Below, piece by piece: positions 56,793 through 64,000 of a stretch of 64,000 nucleotides of DNA. The position numbers and the translations under genes were made by a program. The stretch comes from Trichocoleus sp. FACHB-40. GTDB taxonomy: Bacteria > Cyanobacteriota > Cyanobacteriia > Cyanobacteriales > FACHB-T130. The stretch spans positions 1-64,000 of the forward strand of contig NZ_JACJPF010000087.1 in NCBI RefSeq assembly GCF_014695915.1, given 5' to 3'. The notes below the pieces were generated by a model. It was not told the origin of the DNA. It saw only the letters and a program-made list of their open reading frames with translations, and did no database searches. The number at the start of each line of letters is the position of its first letter. Position 1 is the first letter of the stretch.

Positions 56793-57266
56793 ATGAAAAT
56801 ACGATTGTTTCATGAGCAAGATGCTGTTCAAATAGCGCAGTTGTTCCACGAGACAGTGCGTGAAATTAACATTCGTGACTACTCAATTGATCAAGTCAAG
56901 GCATGGGCGCCAGAGAATATTCATTTTAGGAACTGGGCAAAGGTCTGTTCTAATCGATTCACTTACGTTGCTGATGATGAAGGTACGATCGCAGGTTTCG
57001 GCGAGTTAGATTTTAGCGGACACATAGACTGCTTTTACTGCCATAAAAATTATCAGGGAATGGGTATCGGGCGTAAGATTTATTCTGCAATTGAGGCCAA
57101 AGCTCATGAATTAGGAATTAATCGCTTGTACACCGAAGCAAGTATTACCGCAAAGCCATTTTTCTTGCACATGGGCTTCTCGATAGTTAGGGAACAACAG
57201 GTGGAACGTAGGGGAGAGATTTTTGTTAATTACGCAATGGAGAAGTTTATAAAAAATGCTGTCTAG
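56793..57266 (+). CDS. GNAT-family N-acetyltransferase
   Basis: A 157-residue acetyltransferase. The acetyl-CoA-binding motif A is YQGMGIGRKIYSAIEAKA near residue 92 (Q/RxxGxG/A), and motif B follows with LYTEASITAKPFFLHMGF. ATG 56793 is chosen because GGAG lies 7 bases upstream; a GTG at 56781 is in frame. It resembles YafP/ElaA-type small acetyltransferases whose substrates are amines. The position between two NRPS genes suggests possible tailoring or resistance, but a housekeeping role is equally possible. Confidence 0.85.
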   Translation: MKIRLFHEQDAVQIAQLFHETVREINIRDYSIDQVKAWAPENIHFRNWAKVCSNRFTYVADDEGTIAGFGELDFSGHIDCFYCHKNYQGMGIGRKIYSAIEAKAHELGINRLYTEASITAKPFFLHMGFSIVREQQVERRGEIFVNYAMEKFIKNAV

Positions 57267-57413
57267 CAAGTTGCTCAAGCGTTGCGTCAGGCAATGCTCA
57301 CCACGATGAAACAACATCCAAACCCCATAGGCTGGAAAGCTTTTACTTAATTGGCCAATCAGACTGAGCGTAACACTACATGAGTTACACGCCTGCGGGC
57401 TACCCACCCCAAA

Positions 57414-58196
57414 ATGCAGAAACAACAGCGTTTATTTCATCTGACCCTATTATTATGTCTCGTCGTGGTAGTATCGCTGGCTTTCAACGCTCTCCTGTTC
57501 CGCCAGGCGAGACACTACTACCTGCTACTGAACAAAACTAATCTAGATCCCTTGGGACTACGCGCCTTTAGTGCCGACTCTCTAAAAGATGGTGTTCCTG
57601 CCGCCTCTACAGCAACCGTGGTATTCTTTGGCGACTCGCGAGCCGAAATGTGGCCCGCTCCGGCAACGCTCAAGGGTTTTTCTTTTATCAATCGAGGCAT
57701 CAGCTCTCAGACTTCAGCCCAGATATTGGGACGCTTTGACAATCATGTTGTGCCGTTGCAGCCCAATATTATCATTGTGCAAGTTGGGATTAACGACTTG
57801 AAAACAATCCCGCTATTTCCTGAGCGAAAAGCTGCCATTATCACCAACTGCAAAGCTAATATTCAGCAGATTGTTGCACGTTCGGTAAATAGTGGTGCCA
57901 CCGTTATTTTGACAACCATTTTTCCTATTGGTTCAGTACCTCTGACCCGTCAACCTTTCTGGTCGCCAGATATCACCCAAGCGGTATCGGAAGTAAACGC
58001 TTACCTTTACTCGCTAAAAGCAAAGGATGTCTTGATTTTAGATGCTTACTCGCTCCTAGCAGAGAATGGTCAAGTGCAAAGCAACTACGTTCGTGATACT
58101 TTGCATCTCAATGAGAGGGGGTATAAGGTGCTAAATCAAGAGCTAACTCATGTGCTATCCACCTGGTTGACGGACAAAAGTCTCAAGAGGAACTAA
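57414..58196 (+). CDS. SGNH/GDSL-type hydrolase with N-terminal membrane anchor
   Basis: A 260-residue protein with an N-terminal hydrophobic segment (residues 10-28). The SGNH blocks are FFGDSRAEMW (nucleophile Ser75), NRGISSQT (Gly), VGINDLK (Asn, near 123) and DTLHLNERG (Asp and His, near 230). It is expected to be an extracytoplasmic esterase or lipase-like enzyme acting on acyl or acetyl esters. It follows the acetyltransferase gene by 147 bases. A link to the NRPS product is not shown. Confidence 0.88.
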   Translation: MQKQQRLFHLTLLLCLVVVVSLAFNALLFRQARHYYLLLNKTNLDPLGLRAFSADSLKDGVPAASTATVVFFGDSRAEMWPAPATLKGFSFINRGISSQTSAQILGRFDNHVVPLQPNIIIVQVGINDLKTIPLFPERKAAIITNCKANIQQIVARSVNSGATVILTTIFPIGSVPLTRQPFWSPDITQAVSEVNAYLYSLKAKDVLILDAYSLLAENGQVQSNYVRDTLHLNERGYKVLNQELTHVLSTWLTDKSLKRN

Positions 58197-58328
58197 TAAA
58201 TGTGCCTACAGCAAGTAAGGTTGCGCTCGCAAACCACAGGTAACTAAGCTAGTTGGGGTTGAGCCGAAATAAAACCAAATAAGCCAGTATTTATTGCTAC
58301 TCACACGCCAATTTTAGCGCCTGAGTTA

Positions 58329-59435
58329 TTAACAGTTAGCACAAAATGTACTGACAACTTCGGAAAAGAGCTGATTCTTCTCCATTAATACCATGTGTCC
58401 ACCCGGCTTAATGGTGACGAGTTCAGCTTGAGGCAATTCCGCTTTCATGCGATCGCTTGCAACAGGTTTAGTCGCTATATCGGAAGCGCCGCAAACGACC
58501 AACACTGGAACGTTAATCGTTGCCAGTGTCTTTGTTTCCTCGAAATTGAACATTGCCAGTGTGCCACGAGCAAGAACACCAGGCGAACCAAAGGCTGATA
58601 ATAGAGCTGCAAAATTGAGCTGACCGCGTGTTTCAGTACCCTTAAATCCAGACAGTTCTACGCTGATGTGCAGCAACCCATTAAGAAATGAGAGCCACGT
58701 CATTAGCCATAAGATAGGTGACAGCAGAATCGTGAGGTACAAAAGAGGTTCGAGTAGCGGCTTCTGCAATTTACGTACCAAACCGCTAAAAATACAAGTC
58801 TTTACCGGATTGGTGTAGGTGGTATCCACAAGGATTAAGCCAGCCACCCGCCGCCCCAAATGTTCTGGAAACAGCCGAGAGAATGTTAGGTTAATCATGC
58901 CGCCCATACTGTGACCCAGCAGGATAACAGGTTTATCCCCCGCTATGGCAACAACGGCTTCTAGGTCACGGGCATATTTTTCTATAGAGTAGTCGTTATT
59001 TTTCGGTCTAGTAGATTTTCCTAGTCCCGGTAAATCCCAAACAATGACTCGGAAGCGATCGCTTAATTGTCGCTTGGCATAGTACCATATCGTACTGTTA
59101 GGCCCCCAACCATGTGACAAGATAATCGGTTGACCATCTTCAGGGCCATAAAACTCTACTTGCAGGACGCTACCATCCGGTCGTTGTATGCGCTGCACGG
59201 TTCCAGTACGCATGATTTTAGGTTCCTCAGCACCTTTACGACGTAGCAGTGGCAAACTAATAAAACTACCGCCAAAAGACCATAGAACCAGCGCTATTCC
59301 AGCCACTAAGTAGGGGGTTCCCACAAGTTCCCGTTCGTACCACTCATAAAGAATGTAAATCCCCCCGCCAAGTATCCCAATGGATAACAGTTGTACCAGC
59401 CATAACAAAAGGAAAGTGGGGGGCATGAACACCAT
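58329..59435 (-). CDS. Alpha/beta hydrolase with two N-terminal membrane segments
   Basis: A 368-residue protein. Two hydrophobic segments (about 5-25 and 40-60) precede an alpha/beta-hydrolase domain. Its oxyanion region is ILSHGWGPNSTIWYY near 107, the nucleophile is in LLGHSMGGMINL near 178, the acid is in VVCGASDIATKP near 313 and the catalytic His is in KPGGHMVLMEKN near 345. It points against the NRPS genes and so belongs to its own transcript. Membrane-tethered lipase, esterase or haloperoxidase-like activity is possible. Confidence 0.87.
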   Translation of the reverse strand: MVFMPPTFLLLWLVQLLSIGILGGGIYILYEWYERELVGTPYLVAGIALVLWSFGGSFISLPLLRRKGAEEPKIMRTGTVQRIQRPDGSVLQVEFYGPEDGQPIILSHGWGPNSTIWYYAKRQLSDRFRVIVWDLPGLGKSTRPKNNDYSIEKYARDLEAVVAIAGDKPVILLGHSMGGMINLTFSRLFPEHLGRRVAGLILVDTTYTNPVKTCIFSGLVRKLQKPLLEPLLYLTILLSPILWLMTWLSFLNGLLHISVELSGFKGTETRGQLNFAALLSAFGSPGVLARGTLAMFNFEETKTLATINVPVLVVCGASDIATKPVASDRMKAELPQAELVTIKPGGHMVLMEKNQLFSEVVSTFCANC

Positions 59436-59561
59436 GAGCAGAAACCTTTAGGGTAGGATGTTGAGTGAGTTGTCTTCTAACGTCATACCGAGGTTAGACT
59501 ACAGCCGACTCAATAGCAAGTAAACTCCTCTAGCAGGTAATCTCCTAAAAGGGGTTTAATC

Positions 59562-62500
59562 TTGAAAATAGTTGAATTTTTATCTTATCTTCGTAGCTTA
59601 GATATTCAGGTTTTTGTCGATGAAGAACGCCTGCGCTGTAATGCCCCTGAAGGAAGCCTCACAGCAGAATTGCGTGCAGAGATTGCGGAACGCAAAGCTG
59701 AAATTCTCTCCTTTCTAAGGACAGCTAACGTTACCACAAACGCAACTCCTATAAGTCTTACACCCATTTCACGGGACAGAAATCTCTCCCTATCCTTTGC
59801 ACAACAGCGGCTGTGGTTTCTGGATCAATTAGTACCCAATAATGCTTTCTATAATGTTCCGGCAGCTGTGCGTCTGGTCGGTTCGCTAAATTTAGCGGCG
59901 TTGGAGGAGGCTTTTAACGAAATTGTGCGCCGTCACGAAGCTTTACGCACCACGTTTGTAACCGTGGAAGGGCAACCCGTACAAGCGATCGCATCCACTT
60001 TAACTGTACCTCTACCAGTAATAGATTTGCGTTCGCGAAGCGTCTCTGTTGGCGAAGCCGCCCTGAAAGGGCTAGGAGAATCGCAAAGCCTCTCCAAAGG
60101 AGAATTAGAAACCGAAGCGCGACGCATCACGACCCAAGAAGCTCAACGCCCTTTCGATTTGTCCAAAGACCCTTTTCTACGAGTAACGCTACTGCGGTTG
60201 GATGAGTCAGAATATGTGCTACTGCTGGTGCTGCACCACATTGTCTCCGATGGCTGGTCTATGGGGGTACTAATTCGCGAGTTAGCGGCACTCTACACAG
60301 CCTTTGCTTCTTGTAAAGACGATAAATTTTCCGTCTCTACACCTTTACCAGAACTACCCATCCAGTATGCAGACTTTGCCCACTGGCAACGGGAGTGGCT
60401 GCAAGGAGAAGTATTGGAAACACAACTTGCTTACTGGCGGCAGCAGTTGGACGGCATTTCTATCCTAAATTTGCCTACTGACAGACCTCGACCAGCAGTT
60501 CAAAGCTATCGGGGTGCAACGCAACTTTTGCAACTACCGAAAAGCCTAAGTAAGGCCTTAGAAGCCTTAAGCCAGCAAGAAGGCGTAACTTTATTTATGA
60601 CTTTACTTGCAGCATTTCAAACGTTGCTGTATCGCTACACCCAGCAAGAAGATATTGCCGTAGGTTCGCCAATTGCCAATCGCAACCGTAGTGAAATTGA
60701 AGGATTAATTGGTTTTTTTGTCAACAGTTTGGTGTTGCGTACCAACTTTGATGGAAACCCAACCTTTCGCTCACTTTTGAGTCAAGTGCGAGAAGTATCT
60801 CTGGGAGCGTATGCCCATCAAGATTTGCCTTTTGAAAAGTTGGTGGAGGAACTGCATCCAGAGCGCAACTTGAATCAAAATCCCCTGTTCCAGGTAGTGT
60901 TCGCATTACAGAATGCGCCAATGTCGGCGCTAGAACTACCAGATTTAACACTAAGCCCGTTGCAATTTGTCGATACAGAAACAACTCGGTTTAATTTAGA
61001 ATTCCACCTGTGGGAGCAAAAGGAAAATAATGGGTTAGGGGTAGATAGTTCAGAAGGAATTAGCGGATTTGTCGTATATAGTACCGATTTATTTGATGCA
61101 GTTACGATTAACCGGATGCTGGGGCATTTCCAAATATTGCTAGAGGGCATTGTTGCAAATCCAGAGCAACGAGTTTCCGAATTACCGATATTAAATGAAG
61201 CTGAACTCCACCAACTGTTGGTGGAGTGGAATAATACTCAGGTCAATTATCCCAAAGACTTGTTTATCCATCAGCTATTTGAAGCTCAGGTAGAGCAGAA
61301 CAAAGATGCGGTCGCGCTGGTATTTGAAGACAAACACCTCACCTATGAACAGTTAAATAACCGCAGCAACAAACTTGCGCGTTATCTACAAAAGTTGGGT
61401 GTTGGTGCGGAAATTCTAGTAGGACTTTGCGTAGAGCGATCGCTTGATATGATAATCGGGATGTTAGCCATCCTGAAAGCAGGCGGAGCCTACCTACCTT
61501 TAGATCCCAGCTACCCCTCTGAGCGTTTGAGTTTTATGCTTCAAGATGCTCAAGTACCAGTTATATTAACTCATGAACAGTATATCGAACGCCTTGTAAA
61601 AGATAGCTCACAAATAATATGTTTAGACAAGGATTGGGAAACTATTTCCCAACAAAGCGAAAATAATCCTAGCAGCAACGTTACCTCAGACAACCTTGCT
61701 TATGTCATCTATACCTCTGGCACTACAGGAAAGCCGAAAGGGGTTAAAATTGAACATCGTAACTTATTAAATCTCATCTTTTGGCATCAAAAAGCGTTTG
61801 CAGTTTCCCCGCTTGACCGCGTAACACAGGTTGGAGGAGTTGCTTTTGATGCTTGTGCGTGGGAAGTCTTACCTTATTTGAGTGCAGGATGTAGCATCTA
61901 TTTGATTGATGATGAAATAAGAATAGCGCCTGAAAAACTGAGAGACTTCTTAACATCGAAATCAATAACAATTAGCTTTTTACCTACACCTTTAGCTGAG
62001 AAAATTTTGTTATTAGATTGGTTTAATAACGCATCTTTACGAATATTACTGACAGGGGGAGACAAACTACATCAGTATCCTTTGGCTGAGTACCCTTTTC
62101 AGCTAGTTAATAATTATGGCCCCACAGAGAATACAGTTGTGACAACATCCGGTATTGTTCCTGTCACAGAGAAAGAAGCTCCCACCAACAGACCTTATAA
62201 AGGGGAGCCAGAAGGGATCGCAAATGTAGCAGCATCAGGAAATGCGATCGCGCCTACAATTGGTCGTCCTATTGCCAACACTCAAGTTTATGTTCTAGAT
62301 AGATATTTACAACCTGTACCCATCGGCGTTGCTGGTGAATTGCACATTGGTGGTGATGGACTAGCGCGAGGTTATTTAAACCGTCCCGATTTAACTGCTG
62401 AAAAATTCATTTCTAATCCTTTTAGCAACCAACTAGAAGCACGTCTTTATAAAACAGGCGATTTAGTTCGTTATCAACCAGATGGTAATATCGAATTTTT

Positions 62501-64000
62501 AGGTCGCCTCGACGAACAGGTGAAAATTCGCGGCTTCCGCATAGAGTTGGGAGAAATTGAAGCGGTATTGAGTCAGCATCCAGCAGTGCTGCAAAATGTT
62601 GTAATAACTCGTGAAGATTTACCAGGGGAAAAGCGTTTAGTAGCTTATGTAGCGCTAAATGCTGAATACAGCGAACAGAAGCAGGTGGAAATCCAATTGC
62701 AAAATGAGCAGGTTTCGCAATGGCAGATGCTCTACAACGAAAATTATAATCAACCTGCTGCTGGTTCAGATCCAACATTCAATATTGTCGGTTGGAATAG
62801 CAGTTATACTAATCAACCGATTCCAGCAGAACAGATGCGTGAATGGGTAGATAACCAAGTCGCGCATATTCTGGATTTGCAACCAAGTCGAGTGTTAGAA
62901 ATTGGGTGCGGAACAGGTTTATTGTTGTTTAGAATTGCGCCTCACTGCAATAAATATTGTGGGACAGACTTTTCCTCGGCTTCACTAAACTACATCCAGC
63001 AGCAATTGGCACAATTACCTCAAGTAACATTGCTTCAGAAGTTAGCGACTGACTTTGAGGGAGTGGAGTCAGAAGCCTTTGATATGGTGATTCTGAACTC
63101 GGTTGTGCAATATTTTCCCAGTATTGATTATCTGGTGCGCGTACTGGAGGGTGCAATAAATGCGATCGCTCCCGGTGGCTTCATCTTCATCGGCGATGTG
63201 CGTAGCCTCCCTCTGCTGCAAGCTTTCCACGCCTCAGTACAGCTTTATCAAGGCGAACCTTCTCTCACCCGCGAACAGTTGCAGCAACGGGTAGAAATGC
63301 AAATTTTCCAAGAAACTGAGTTAGTAATTGATCCAGCTTTCTTCACTGCATTAAAACAGCGATTTCCCCAGATTAGCGACGTACAAATTCAACTAATACG
63401 GGGTCGTTCTCACAATGAATTAACGCAGTTTCGTTATAACGCGATTCTGCATATTGGCGCTAAAATACGTTCTGCAAGAACCCCCCTCATTCCCCCCGCT
63501 TCGAGGGGAAGTAAGAATACTTCGGCTCCCTCCCTGTTGCGGGGAGAGCTGGGGAGGGGTTCCTCACTAGACTGGCACGAAAATAACTTAACCGTCTCCG
63601 CTGTACATCAGCTATTAGTTGATAACCAACCAGAACTCTTAAGCATTACCAACGTGCCTAATGCGCGGGTAATAGCAGCAGTTAAAACAGCAGAATGGCT
63701 ATCAGGCACAGCAGAATTTAAGACTGCGGGACAGATGCGCGAAGCATTGCAAAAACTCCAAGATTTAGGAGTTGATCCAGAGGATTTTTATAATTTAAAC
63801 GTCCCTTACAACGTTGAAATTAGCTGGGCAAATCCTGGTACTGACGGACACTACGATGTAGTGTTTGTAAGGAAAGAAATAGGCAAGAAAACTACTTTGC
63901 CACTCAGCGCTAAATTGCGATTGCTACAATCTTATGCGAATAATCCCCTACAAGCAAAAGCAGCCCGCAAGTTAATCCCTCAATTGCAGACTTATCTAAC
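59562..64000 (+). CDS. NRPS-2 (3' truncated): TubC docking - condensation - adenylation with embedded methyltransferase
   Basis: The frame stays open for 1479 codons to the window edge. The start is a TTG at 59562 with AAAGGGG upstream. Residues 1-52 (IVEFLSYLRSLDIQVFVDEE) are a TubC-type N-terminal docking domain. The condensation domain has HHIVSDGWS near 225. The adenylation domain starts about 560, with YTSGTTGKPKG near 716, FDACAWEV, LLTGGDKL and NNYGPTENTVV; the code reads D-A-W-F-L-G-N-V-V, the known leucine code as far as visible. After the A8 region (VKIRGFRIELGEIEA) a SAM methyltransferase is inserted (VLEIGCGTGLLLF near 1112, then VILNSVVQYFPS), as in N-methylating modules. Several dispersed repeats are embedded in frame. 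The carrier domain must lie beyond the window. Confidence 0.92.
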   Translation, partial: MKIVEFLSYLRSLDIQVFVDEERLRCNAPEGSLTAELRAEIAERKAEILSFLRTANVTTNATPISLTPISRDRNLSLSFAQQRLWFLDQLVPNNAFYNVPAAVRLVGSLNLAALEEAFNEIVRRHEALRTTFVTVEGQPVQAIASTLTVPLPVIDLRSRSVSVGEAALKGLGESQSLSKGELETEARRITTQEAQRPFDLSKDPFLRVTLLRLDESEYVLLLVLHHIVSDGWSMGVLIRELAALYTAFASCKDDKFSVSTPLPELPIQYADFAHWQREWLQGEVLETQLAYWRQQLDGISILNLPTDRPRPAVQSYRGATQLLQLPKSLSKALEALSQQEGVTLFMTLLAAFQTLLYRYTQQEDIAVGSPIANRNRSEIEGLIGFFVNSLVLRTNFDGNPTFRSLLSQVREVSLGAYAHQDLPFEKLVEELHPERNLNQNPLFQVVFALQNAPMSALELPDLTLSPLQFVDTETTRFNLEFHLWEQKENNGLGVDSSEGISGFVVYSTDLFDAVTINRMLGHFQILLEGIVANPEQRVSELPILNEAELHQLLVEWNNTQVNYPKDLFIHQLFEAQVEQNKDAVALVFEDKHLTYEQLNNRSNKLARYLQKLGVGAEILVGLCVERSLDMIIGMLAILKAGGAYLPLDPSYPSERLSFMLQDAQVPVILTHEQYIERLVKDSSQIICLDKDWETISQQSENNPSSNVTSDNLAYVIYTSGTTGKPKGVKIEHRNLLNLIFWHQKAFAVSPLDRVTQVGGVAFDACAWEVLPYLSAGCSIYLIDDEIRIAPEKLRDFLTSKSITISFLPTPLAEKILLLDWFNNASLRILLTGGDKLHQYPLAEYPFQLVNNYGPTENTVVTTSGIVPVTEKEAPTNRPYKGEPEGIANVAASGNAIAPTIGRPIANTQVYVLDRYLQPVPIGVAGELHIGGDGLARGYLNRPDLTAEKFISNPFSNQLEARLYKTGDLVRYQPDGNIEFLGRLDEQVKIRGFRIELGEIEAVLSQHPAVLQNVVITREDLPGEKRLVAYVALNAEYSEQKQVEIQLQNEQVSQWQMLYNENYNQPAAGSDPTFNIVGWNSSYTNQPIPAEQMREWVDNQVAHILDLQPSRVLEIGCGTGLLLFRIAPHCNKYCGTDFSSASLNYIQQQLAQLPQVTLLQKLATDFEGVESEAFDMVILNSVVQYFPSIDYLVRVLEGAINAIAPGGFIFIGDVRSLPLLQAFHASVQLYQGEPSLTREQLQQRVEMQIFQETELVIDPAFFTALKQRFPQISDVQIQLIRGRSHNELTQFRYNAILHIGAKIRSARTPLIPPASRGSKNTSAPSLLRGELGRGSSLDWHENNLTVSAVHQLLVDNQPELLSITNVPNARVIAAVKTAEWLSGTAEFKTAGQMREALQKLQDLGVDPEDFYNLNVPYNVEISWANPGTDGHYDVVFVRKEIGKKTTLPLSAKLRLLQSYANNPLQAKAARKLIPQLQTYL
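60028..60110. repeat. Dispersed repeat embedded in the NRPS-2 condensation domain
   Basis: GCGTTCGCGAAGCGTCTCTG opens a stretch encoding RSRSVSVGEAALKGLGES. The homologous place in NRPS-1 has only a short different loop. GTTCGCGAAGC is a known-looking cyanobacterial dispersed repeat core, palindromic in TTCGCGAA. Confidence 0.75.
60309..60342. repeat. GTAGAGACG-type palindromic repeat in NRPS-2
   Basis: GTAAAGACG and CGTCTCTAC surround an AT-rich loop. It encodes the loop between the ALYTAF and TPLPELP segments of the condensation domain, the same place where NRPS-1 has a decayed version (about 53698-53722). Confidence 0.75.
63475..63570. repeat. Dispersed repeat embedded after the NRPS-2 methyltransferase
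   Basis: Blocks such as CCCCCCTCATTCCCCCCGCT and, in inverse tendency, GGGGAGAGCTGGGGAGGGGT give a fold-back stretch of about 90 bases. It encodes RTPLIPPASRGSKN followed by LLRGELGRGSS. The frame continues normally on both sides. Confidence 0.8.

Noticed and set aside
59562-64000. Possible frameshift in NRPS-2 because of the many repeats
   Set aside because: The frame was followed through all insertions by eye and stays open with NRPS motifs in the correct order on both sides of each; the lack of a stop is due to the window edge.
1-64000. Abundant GCGATCGC octamers as possible regulatory sites
   Set aside because: They are the well-known HIP1 repeat spread through coding and non-coding DNA of many cyanobacteria, so individual copies carry no specific information here.

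Overview
The window reads as a chromosomal segment of a filamentous cyanobacterium. HIP1 octamers (GCGATCGC) are scattered throughout. Heptanucleotide repeats of the CCCCAGT/CCCAATT type lie both between and inside genes. The gene set is typical of such genomes: an SLH-OprB porin, an NB-ARC/WD40 protein, a giant Ser/Thr-kinase/histidine-kinase hybrid, AAA-like/vWA proteins and NRPS genes. No rRNA, tRNA, CRISPR array or intact insertion sequence was seen.

Region 1 (1-27 kb) looks like a nitrogen-scavenging island for nucleobases, nucleosides and urea-type compounds. It opens with three URC-type uracil catabolism genes: a GTP-cyclohydrolase-II-like protein, a DUF1688 protein and uracil phosphoribosyltransferase. 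Three complete BMP-type ABC importers follow, each with a lipoprotein, a double ATPase and two permeases (A: 4.3-9.4 kb, minus; B: 12.3-17.1 kb, plus; C: 20.6-27.0 kb, minus). Between and inside them are an NCS1 nucleobase permease, a 2-oxoglutarate/Fe(II) oxygenase, a HAD phosphatase, an SLH/OprB porin, two isochorismatase-fold amidohydrolases (one biuret-hydrolase-like), a cupin and a stand-alone allophanate-hydrolase C-domain. Perfect GTA-N8-TAC palindromes, the NtcA consensus, lie in front of the URC genes, between importer A and the NCS1 permease, and in front of importer B. I infer nitrogen control of the whole region.

Region 2 (27-47 kb) is signalling and possibly defence: a 14-blade NB-ARC/WD40 STAND protein, a murein peptidase with two small envelope-associated genes, an overlapping pair of AAA-like ATPases (one winged-helix, one fused to a vWA domain), a 2.4-kilo-residue multi-domain kinase and a cyclopropane-fatty-acid-synthase-like methyltransferase.

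Region 3 (47-64 kb) holds a broken type II thioesterase, a pentapeptide-repeat membrane protein, a phosphodiester glycosidase, a methylmalonate-semialdehyde-type dehydrogenase, an MFS exporter and two NRPS genes. NRPS-1 is C-A-PCP. NRPS-2 has a TubC-type docking domain, C, and A with an embedded methyltransferase, and runs off the window end. A GNAT acetyltransferase, an SGNH hydrolase and an alpha/beta hydrolase separate the two NRPS genes.

A recurring oddity is that short dispersed repeats sit in frame inside coding sequences (importer B ATPase, WD40 gene, murein peptidase, giant kinase, both NRPS genes). Functions come from motif recognition by eye; no database search was possible.
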